DNA of 64,000 nt from Agromyces sp. 3263 (GTDB lineage Bacteria > Actinomycetota > Actinomycetes > Actinomycetales > Microbacteriaceae). This document shows, one piece after another, positions 9,266 through 17,400 of this stretch (position 1 is its first letter; every line of letters starts with the position of its first letter). Both the position numbers and the translations under genes were made by a program. The notes below the pieces were generated by a model that worked only from the letters and a program-made list of their open reading frames with translations, searched no databases and was not told where the DNA came from. The DNA lies in NCBI RefSeq assembly GCF_031456545.1, contig NZ_JAVDUV010000001.1, positions 186,001 to 250,000 on the forward strand, given 5' to 3'.

Positions 9266-9853
9266 TCAGGCCACGACGAACGACTGCTCGGCGAGCTCGA
9301 CCCGGCTGCCCCGGGGCACGAGGTATCGCCGTCCGGGCTCGCACCTCACGGCCCCGTCGTCGGGACGACGCACGATCGTACCGTTGCCCGAGAACCGATC
9401 GGCGATCCAGAGCACCCCCTCGTGCTCGCCGAACTCGAGATGGGTCTTCGAGACGGAGAGCGAACCATCGGCGATCTGCACGAGATGGTCGAACCGCTCC
9501 CCCGGTTGCGGCAGGGGTTTGCGACCGATGAGCCCGGTGCCGAAGACCGTGCGCGTCTCGCCGGTGCTGAACGCCAGCACGAAGGTCGGAGCCGCGACCG
9601 CATCGACGTCTTCGACCGCGCGGTCGGCGGTGGGCGCGTCCGGCCCGGTTATCGCCGACGCTCCCCGGAATCCGTCCACCGGGATGCTGATGACGCCGCT
9701 GTTGCGTCGTGCTGGGCGCTCGATCGCCGTGGTATCACCGGGACGCGGGTCGGTTCGCCGACGCGACTCGGGTGTGGCGGAGGTCGAGCTGCCGCAGTCG
9801 CCGCAGAACATCGCCCCCTCGGGGAGCTCCGCCCCGCAGATCGCACACGTCAC
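9266..9853 (-). CDS. Zinc-ribbon and FHA domain protein
   Basis: A 195-residue soluble protein. Residues 3-18 form a zinc ribbon with two C-x2-C knuckles (CAIC and CGDC). Residues about 20-95 look flexible. The C-terminal half is an FHA domain with IGRKP, SVSKTH and the SGNGT turn, expected to bind phosphothreonine. The GTG start overlaps the stop of the transglutaminase-fold gene by 4 bases (GTGA), so the two are coupled. A likely reader of phosphorylation made by the kinase of the same operon; the ligand is unknown. Confidence 0.85.
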   Translation of the reverse strand: MTCAICGAELPEGAMFCGDCGSSTSATPESRRRTDPRPGDTTAIERPARRNSGVISIPVDGFRGASAITGPDAPTADRAVEDVDAVAAPTFVLAFSTGETRTVFGTGLIGRKPLPQPGERFDHLVQIADGSLSVSKTHLEFGEHEGVLWIADRFSGNGTIVRRPDDGAVRCEPGRRYLVPRGSRVELAEQSFVVA

Positions 9854-12165
9854 GGCTTGGCTCCTCTCCGCGTGACAGCGTACCCGCCGAGCGAGGTGAG
9901 GGAGATCGCCGCACGGAGTCGCTCGAGGCGGCTGCGGGGCGCGCCGAGTCGTTCCTGGAGCTCGTCGACCACGTCCCATACGCGCTCGTCGTCTCCGTCG
10001 GTCGGACCGTCGGGCGCGAACACCGCGCGATCCACGACGGAGGCCAGCACGAGCGGTGCCAGTCCGCCGACCGTGGCGGCCTGCTCGGCACGGGTCGTGT
10101 TCGGCCGGATCGGGTAGCCGTAGTCGGCCGCGGTGTCCGCGAACTCCTGCCAGCCGCCCTCGATGCGCTCCACGGGCGTCGGTGCACGGCGGCGCACCCG
10201 GCGTCGCCGGATCTTGGCGACGATGACGGCGAGGAACGGGCTGATCAGCAGGGCGAGTCCCAGCGCCGCGAACCCGGCGATCGTGAGTCCGGCCAGCAGC
10301 GCGGCGACCCAGGGCTCGGCGCTGTCGTCGGGCTCGTCCAGGGAGAGGTCGGGGTCCGAGTCGAGCTCCTCGACGGGCGTACGCTCGGCCGGTGGCGGCA
10401 GGGCCGACTGGGGGCGCGAGACGACCGTGGGCTGGTCGGGTTCGCGCTCGGGGATGTCGCGCACCTCCGGGTTCGGGTTGACGGGGATCCATGCGCCATC
10501 CGAGGTCTGGATCTCGATCCACGCCTGTCGGTCCCGACTGCGGAACACCACGGTGCCGTCGTCGGCGGCGTCGGCAGCCGAGTCGGCTGCTGCGGCATCC
10601 GGTGACGCGAGGTATCCCACCACCACGCGCGCCGGAAAGCCGATCTCCCTCGCCATCAGCGCCGCGGCGACGGCGTACTGCTCGCCGTCGCCGAGCATCG
10701 GGCGAACGTTCGCGAGCTCGTCCAGTCGGTCGAGGGCGTGGCCCGATCGGCTCGGCTCCTCGTCGCCGACCCCGTGGCTCACGAACCCGTCGCGCTGGAA
10801 CCCGTCGACGATGTCACGGAGTCGCTCACCGGGTTCCTCCGACGCGGGAGCCCACGCGTCGAGGAGTTCCGACAACCCGTCGGGCAGGTCGGGCGCGGCG
10901 GGAAGAACGCTGGTGCCCGGATCGAGCTCCGCGAGCGCTTCGGACCGCACGGGCGTCACCGATCTCGCCGTGTAGCGATCGCCCTGGGCGAGGCCGGCCC
11001 TGATCGCCCCGGTTCCCGTCACGTCGTTGTAGAAGAACCCGTCGGCGAGCACCTCGGCGCGCGGTCCGGCGAAGGTGATGCGCTCGAGCTGCCCGATACC
11101 CGGCACCCACACGTCCGAGTAGCCGAGGACCTCCACCTCGATCTCGGTCTGCTCGCCCTCGACGTCGGTCTGGTCGAGCCGATACGGCACGCGGGTGAAT
11201 CGACCGGACTCGGCCGTGCCGTCGGTGCCGCCGACCGAGTACACGATCCCGTCGTACGTGTCGAGGGCCGCGATGCGCAGCCCGCTCCCCGGCGGGAGGC
11301 CGCGGACGGCCAGCATCTCGTCGTCGGCGACGTCGGGTTCGAATGCCGCACGGAACCCGGTGAGCGGGCTCTGCTGCGCGCGGGGCTCGAACGGCGGCTG
11401 AAGCTCGGCGCGAACGACGCTGCGCGCCGGAGTCGGCAGTGCGACGGATGCCGCGGCCGAGCCGATCAGCGCCACGGCGACGATCGCCGACGCGCCGAGG
11501 ACACGGCGGGCGTCGGCGAGCGCCGCCTCCACGGGTCTGCCGCTCGTGATGGCGCGGCGGTTGGCGATCGCGACGCGCACGAGCCAGGCCACGGCCGTGA
11601 CGAGGAAGATGAGGCCCGTCTCGACGGCGAGGGCCGCGTGCACCACGCCCATGGCGATCCCGGTGAGGAGCAGGACCGCCGGCGGGATGACGGCCGCCGC
11701 CGGCCGCCGGCTGCGCAGCGCGATGGTCACGGCGCAGGTCGAGGCCACGAGGCCCAGCAGGAACGGCGGGACGAGCAGCGCCTGGTAGGAGCCGACGGGC
11801 ACGGCGATCGTGACCAGCTGCTTCCACGAGAGGGCTGCGCCCGCGACGAGCTCGACGAGGCCCTGCGGGCTCGGGATCACTCCCCCGATGGCGCGGCTCG
11901 GCACGGCGACGGGCACGCCCAGCAGTACGTATGCGCCGAACAAGACGATGACGACCGCCCAGGCGGGCCAGTGGAAGGTCGCGCCGGCGATGCCGATGGC
12001 CGACCCGGCGACGATCGCCACACCGGCCGCGACGAGGAACGCCGGGCTCTCGTAGACCGGCCACCAGGGGATCATCGCCGCCGTGAGCATGGCGACCACG
12101 AGTGCGACGCTGATGGCGGTCGACCAGAATCGTCGCGTCGGCACCGGCCGACGTGCGGTGCTCAT
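9850..12165 (-). CDS. Membrane transglutaminase-fold protein, catalytic triad lost
   Basis: A 771-residue membrane protein. About six to seven transmembrane segments fill residues 15-270, an extracytoplasmic region follows, and one more membrane segment precedes the C terminus near residue 650. The transglutaminase core is recognisable from GEQYAVAAALMAREIGFPARVVVGY and AWIEI...WIPVNPNP. The residues that should be Cys, His and Asp are Gly494, Gln547 and Asn563, so catalysis is not expected and a binding or structural role is likely. Coupled by ATGA to the DUF58 gene and by GTGA to the next gene. Corresponds to the tgm gene of Bifidobacterium PFNA clusters. Confidence 0.86.
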   Translation of the reverse strand: MSTARRPVPTRRFWSTAISVALVVAMLTAAMIPWWPVYESPAFLVAAGVAIVAGSAIGIAGATFHWPAWAVVIVLFGAYVLLGVPVAVPSRAIGGVIPSPQGLVELVAGAALSWKQLVTIAVPVGSYQALLVPPFLLGLVASTCAVTIALRSRRPAAAVIPPAVLLLTGIAMGVVHAALAVETGLIFLVTAVAWLVRVAIANRRAITSGRPVEAALADARRVLGASAIVAVALIGSAAASVALPTPARSVVRAELQPPFEPRAQQSPLTGFRAAFEPDVADDEMLAVRGLPPGSGLRIAALDTYDGIVYSVGGTDGTAESGRFTRVPYRLDQTDVEGEQTEIEVEVLGYSDVWVPGIGQLERITFAGPRAEVLADGFFYNDVTGTGAIRAGLAQGDRYTARSVTPVRSEALAELDPGTSVLPAAPDLPDGLSELLDAWAPASEEPGERLRDIVDGFQRDGFVSHGVGDEEPSRSGHALDRLDELANVRPMLGDGEQYAVAAALMAREIGFPARVVVGYLASPDAAAADSAADAADDGTVVFRSRDRQAWIEIQTSDGAWIPVNPNPEVRDIPEREPDQPTVVSRPQSALPPPAERTPVEELDSDPDLSLDEPDDSAEPWVAALLAGLTIAGFAALGLALLISPFLAVIVAKIRRRRVRRRAPTPVERIEGGWQEFADTAADYGYPIRPNTTRAEQAATVGGLAPLVLASVVDRAVFAPDGPTDGDDERVWDVVDELQERLGAPRSRLERLRAAISLTSLGGYAVTRRGAKP

Positions 12166-13487
12166 GTGACCGACGCCGATCTGGCGAGCATCGAGCGGAG
12201 GTCCTCGAGGTAGCCGATGCCGAACACCGTCAGCCCGGCCACGGTGCGAGCGGTGGCCTCGCCCTCGGGCGAGCACTGCACGGCGACCGCCTCCACGCCC
12301 CCGGGCAGGCGGGAGGCGGCCGAGCGAAGGGGCGCGACGCCGCGGGCCGTGCCGCTCACGAGGAACGCGAGCGAGAGCCCGGGCAGTCCTTCGGCCGCGG
12401 CCCGGGCGACGTCGGGCAGCAGCACGGCCTGCTCGTCGGGCTCGACCACGCAGAGCGCGTCGAGCAGCCGGTCACGCGAGACGGTCGGGAGTTCACGCAT
12501 GCCGCTGATGCGTGACGCGATGCCGTCGTGGCTCCGGCCGGACACCACGAACGACACCGTCCGCGCGTCGCGGATGGCGCGAGCGCCGACGGAGGCCGCG
12601 GCGCTCACGGCGAGTTCGAACTCCCCGTCGTCCACGTAGGCGCCGGGTTCGAGGTCGAGCAGGACCATCAGCCGGCTCCTGCGCGTCTCCTCGAACTGGC
12701 GCACCATGAACGTGCCGGTCTTCGCCGAGCTCTTCCAGTGGATGAATCGGCGGTCGTCGCCCGGGACGTACTCGCGCAATGCGTGGAAGGCGATGTCGCT
12801 CGCCGTGAGGTCGCGCGTCGGCGAGCCCTCGAGATCGCGGATGAAGCCCGAGCTGAGGGCAGCGATGGCGATGGTGCGCGGGTGCACGTGCAGGTCGACC
12901 GTCTGCGACCAGACGATCTCGCGCCGCATCAGCCCCACCGGGTCGGCTCGCACGGTCCGCGCGGGTCCGATCGGGACGATGCCCCGCCGGTCCGTGGGAA
13001 TCCGGAACTGCTCGTCGAACGCTCCGCCCTTCGGCAGGCCGGGCAGGACCCGCTCGAGCACCTTGCCGCCGACGGGCAGCTCCAGCTGCACGCCACCGAA
13101 CCGCCGTCGTCCGGGGTTCGCCGCGACGAGCCGGGCCTCGGCGTGCTCGCCCACGACCACCCGCGGTGTCGGCAGGGTCAGCTCGATCGTCGAGGCACCG
13201 CGACCGATCAGCCAGACGGATGCCGCTGCGACGAGCAGGGCGAGGCCCCAGCCGATCGCGATGAACTCAGCCCAGCCCCAGGCGTAGCCGACGGCGAGCG
13301 CGGCCACGCTGCCGGCGATGGTCGCCCAGCCGACCGGCGTGACGACGCCCTGCACGGCCCGCGCCCAGCCCGCGACGACGCCCGCTGCGGCGAGGACGCC
13401 GGCGACGCCGCGACCGATGACGACCGCGAGCAGGCCCTGAGTCTTGGCCTCCTCGGGGATCGTCGTGCGGGTCTGGGTGAAACTCAC
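12162..13487 (-). CDS. DUF58 domain membrane protein
   Basis: A 441-residue protein with hydrophobic segments at about residues 20-90 followed by a soluble domain. The DUF58 hallmark REYVPGDDRRFIHWKSSA is followed by VRQFEET and the hydrophobic LMVLLDLEPG strand of a VWA-like fold. DUF58 proteins nearly always sit beside MoxR ATPases, as here, and probably act as their client or platform. GTGA overlap with moxR upstream and ATGA overlap with the transglutaminase-fold gene downstream. The biochemical function is unknown. Confidence 0.87.
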   Translation of the reverse strand: MSFTQTRTTIPEEAKTQGLLAVVIGRGVAGVLAAAGVVAGWARAVQGVVTPVGWATIAGSVAALAVGYAWGWAEFIAIGWGLALLVAAASVWLIGRGASTIELTLPTPRVVVGEHAEARLVAANPGRRRFGGVQLELPVGGKVLERVLPGLPKGGAFDEQFRIPTDRRGIVPIGPARTVRADPVGLMRREIVWSQTVDLHVHPRTIAIAALSSGFIRDLEGSPTRDLTASDIAFHALREYVPGDDRRFIHWKSSAKTGTFMVRQFEETRRSRLMVLLDLEPGAYVDDGEFELAVSAAASVGARAIRDARTVSFVVSGRSHDGIASRISGMRELPTVSRDRLLDALCVVEPDEQAVLLPDVARAAAEGLPGLSLAFLVSGTARGVAPLRSAASRLPGGVEAVAVQCSPEGEATARTVAGLTVFGIGYLEDLRSMLARSASVT

Positions 13488-14455
13488 ACGGCCTGCCTGC
13501 TGGAGGGGGGCGGCGTCTCGATGAGCACCTGGGCGATCATGTTCGAGGTCGTCACGCCGTCGAACTCGGCCTCGGGGTCGAGGATCAGGCGGTGCGCGAG
13601 CACGGGCTCGGCGAGCGCCTTGACGTCGTCGGGCACGACGTAGTGTCGTCCGCGCCCGGCGGCGTGGGTCTTGGCAGCGCGGATGAGCGCGAGCGCGCCG
13701 CGGACGCTGACCCCGAGACGCACCTCGCGGGCCGTGCGGGTGGCGTCGACGAGCCGGGAGACGTAGTCGTGGATGGTCGGGTCGACGTACACCGTGCGCG
13801 CGAGGGCGGCCATGTCGACGATCTCGGCGGCGTCGAGCTGCGACGGCACCCGCTGGTCGTGCGCCCGCTGGTCGGCGCCCTCGAGGATGCGAATGGTGGA
13901 TGCGTGGTCGGGGTAGCCGATGGACGACCGCATGAGGAACCGGTCGAGCTGCGCCTCGGGCAGCCGGTAGGTACCCGCCTGTTCCACGGGGTTCTGGGTC
14001 GCGATGACCATGAACGGATGCCCCACCGGATGCGTCCGGCCATCGACGGTGACCTGGCCCTCCTCCATCACCTCGAGCAGCGCGGACTGCGTCTTGGGGC
14101 TGGCACGGTTGATCTCATCGGCGAGGACGATGTTCGCGAAGATCGGACCGGGGTGGAACTCGAACACGCCGCTGCGCTGGTCGTAGACGGTGACGCCGGT
14201 GATGTCGCCCGGCAGGAGGTCGGGCGTGAACTGCACCCGGTTGCTGGTGCCCGCGACCGACTGGGCCATGGCGCGCGCGAGCGAGGTCTTGCCGGTGCCG
14301 GGCACGTCGTCGAGCAGCAGGTGGCCCTCGCTGAGGAGCGCCGTGAACGCGAGGCGCACGACCCGGTTCTTGCCGAGCAGCACCTCCTCGACCGCACCGA
14401 CCAGTCGGTCGAGGTTCGCGGCGAAGCGCGTCGCCTCCTCGGGGGTCATCGTCAT
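13484..14455 (-). CDS. MoxR-family AAA+ ATPase
   Basis: A 323-residue MoxR ATPase with Walker A VPGTGKTS (Lys56), Walker B VLADEINRASPK, sensor 1 IATQNPVEQAGTYRLPEAQLDRF (conserved MoxR motif, here in two parts) and an Arg-rich C-terminal lid. MoxR proteins work as chaperone-like remodelers, usually of VWA/DUF58 partners. That partner follows directly with a 4-base overlap. The start lies 13 bases after the stop of the giant Ig/FN3 gene. Part of the kinase-FN3-MoxR-DUF58-transglutaminase unit. Confidence 0.9.
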   Translation of the reverse strand: MTMTPEEATRFAANLDRLVGAVEEVLLGKNRVVRLAFTALLSEGHLLLDDVPGTGKTSLARAMAQSVAGTSNRVQFTPDLLPGDITGVTVYDQRSGVFEFHPGPIFANIVLADEINRASPKTQSALLEVMEEGQVTVDGRTHPVGHPFMVIATQNPVEQAGTYRLPEAQLDRFLMRSSIGYPDHASTIRILEGADQRAHDQRVPSQLDAAEIVDMAALARTVYVDPTIHDYVSRLVDATRTAREVRLGVSVRGALALIRAAKTHAAGRGRHYVVPDDVKALAEPVLAHRLILDPEAEFDGVTTSNMIAQVLIETPPPSSRQAV

Positions 14456-14468
14456 CGTTGCTCCTCGC

Positions 14469-17400
14469 TCATCGGTTCCAGTACCTGGCGGTCACACCCG
14501 CGACCTCAACATCCAACCAGACCCGGTCGGCCTCGTTCGCGTCGGGCACCTGGCAGGTGTTCGCCGACTGCGCGTTCCGCGAGTTGCGGCCGTCCTCGGT
14601 GCCGCAGCTGAATGCGGCGGGCAGGCCGGAGTTGTCGGGGGCGGCCGCCCATGACCACGTCTTGGACGCCGCATCCCACACCCGGCTCGGCAAGGCGAAC
14701 GTCAGCGACGGGCTCGCGCTGGACGGCATGATCGCCGACCACGGCCCGCAGCTGCCCCAGACCGAGCACGAACGCACCTGGAAGCGAGCGGACTCGCCGA
14801 ACGGCCGGTTGAGGAGCGCGCGGAGCCAGCCCGACCCTCGGAAGTCCGTCGGCTGTCCGAGCTGCGCGCCGTTGCCGTCGACCGCGACGATCTGCAGGCG
14901 AGGCGCACCCGCGTCGACGCTCGAGATGTAGCGGTCCCACGTCTCCTCGTTCATCCACGACATGTCGCTCTGCACGCTGTTGACGGCACCCGGTGCCGGG
15001 CGCACGACGATGCCGGCGACCTCGGTGTTCACGCAGGCGGCACGGTTGAATCCCCAGACGACGAACGAGTACCGCGTCGACTCGGTCACCGTGCCGGAGA
15101 ACTGCACGCTCGAGGCATCCGGCCCGACCTGGACGACCTCGGCGACGGAGCCGCCGCTGGCAGGAGCGAGGACCTGGCCGGGCGCGGGCGAGGTGACCGA
15201 GCAGGCCTGCGGACCGGAGGGCACGCCCGTCTGCCCGTCGGCGAGCCGCTGCACGAAGTAGCCGCCGATCGCGTCGCCGTTCCCCTCGAACGGCGACCAC
15301 GAGACCGTGACGGTGCCCGCGGCCGCGTCGCCGACCACTGAGATGTCGCCTGCGATCGGCGACCCGAACGGCGTGCCGGTGCCCCCGGCCTCGGTCCAGG
15401 CCGCGAGTGCGGGGTACGCCTGGTTGCGGGCGCTGACGGTGAACGGGACCTGCGTGCCGTTCGCGATGCCCTGGGACTCGGTGGCGCACAGCGTGGCGGT
15501 GCAGGCGGCGCCCGCGTCGACTTCGCTCGAGACGCCGGCGACGTTCACGACGTAGGAGCCCACCTCACTGCCGCCGCCCGAGTCGACCGGCGACCACTCG
15601 ATGCGGAGGCGCCCGTCGAGTGGAAGCGCGCGGAGACCAGCCGGTGGCGGCGGGATGACGTCGGACCAGATGGGACCCGGTGCCTCGACCGCATCGGAGA
15701 GGCCGATGTCGTTGCGGGCCTGGATGCGCACGCGCACGGCGTTGCCCTGCCCGTTCCCCGGCGTCGGCACGGTGCAGGTCGTCGCCGCGCATGAGGAGGT
15801 GTCGAGCACCTCGCCTCCGACGGCGTCGACCAGGGAGATCTCGTAGCCGGTGATCGGCGAGTTGTTGAAGCCGCCCGCCCCGAAGGCGACGTCGAGGGTG
15901 CGGTCGCCGAATCCGGTCACCTGCGGCTGGGTCACCGGATCGGGCCGGTCCTGCACGGAGATCGTGACGGAGCCCCAGGCGTACCTGCTGGGATCCTCCG
16001 TCGCGTCGGCCACCTGGTACTGGAGGGTCGTGTTGATGGGTTCGGCGCGCTGATCGACGTCGACGGTGAGCGTCGACCGGTCGGCACTCGGAACGACGCG
16101 CACGCCGGCGGGCAGGTCGTCGCCGATCCCGGTCACCCGCACGACGCGCAAGGGCGTGCCCGGGAAGGGGTTCGTGCCCCGGTCGTTCGCGAGCACGTCG
16201 ATGGTGGTCGTGCGGCCGCGGGCCGTGACGGCGTAGTCGGGGGCGGGTTGGGCGAGGGGCCGAGTCGAGGGCACCACGCGCAGCTCGATGCGGCCGGCCG
16301 TGCCCTCGTGCGCGTCGTCGCGCACGGCGATCGAGACGGTGGGCCTGCTGCCGTCGGTGCGGGTGGCCTCGGCGGCCGCGATCGTGAGTTCCTGCCCGTC
16401 GAGCGACAGCGAGAACCCGTCGGGCCGCGGCTCGAGGATGCGGAAGGCCAGCTCGTCGAGGTGCTCGGGGTAGGGGTAGGTCGTGAGCTTCACGAGGTCG
16501 ATGGTCTTCGACTGGCCGGGTTCGAAGTCGATCACCCCGCCGACGAACGTGGGCGGCTGGTCCTCGGTGGGCTGCACGTCGATGGGGATGACGATCGTGC
16601 CGGTGCGGCCGGCGGGGTCAGTGCCGGACTCGCCATCGGTCACCGTCATCGACAGCGATGCCGGGCCGAAGTAGCCCTTCTCGCTGCGGAACCGCACCGT
16701 GTCCTCGTCGACGACGAGGTCGGTGCCGTCGCTGTGCGAGGCGCGCACGCTGGCCTCATCGGCGATGCGCACCGGACGGCCCGATGCGGCGATGACGTAG
16801 TCGTCGAGGTCGAGGACGACCTCCGCACCGCTTCGCACCTCCACGTCGGGCGCGTCCCGGCGCAGCTGCGGCAGCGCGTCGTCGCGGCCCGGCACCCAGA
16901 TGAACGCGTAGGAGACGACGCTCGGATCCTCGGGGTGGCTCACCGAGAACGGGATGATCTGGCGACGGTCCTCGACGGTCACGCGGATGCTGCCGTCGCG
17001 TCGCACCTGTGCGCCCGAGTCGTAGCCCGCCACGAGCCCGACCGTGAGGTCTGCCGCGTCGCCGTCGGCGAGGAAGACATTGCGCAGCACCTCGACGTCG
17101 ACCACGTCCTCGTCGAGGATGTCGCTCAGGCTCAGCACGGTGTCGGATGCCTCGGGGCGCGCGAGGGGCGCGTCGTCGTCGGCGATGACCCGCAGGAAGT
17201 TGGAGGCGGTGCCCAGCCGCTCGTTCTGGATCGTGTAGACGAACGCCGTCTCGCCCTCGACGTCGGGGACCTCGACCCGCACCGTGTCGCCGTCGATCTC
17301 ACCCGTCGCCCCATCGGTGTTCGGCTCGAGCTTCGTGATCTCGAGCGAGCCCCCATCGGGATCGGAGTCGTTGTCGAGCACGCGCACCGAGATGGTGCGC

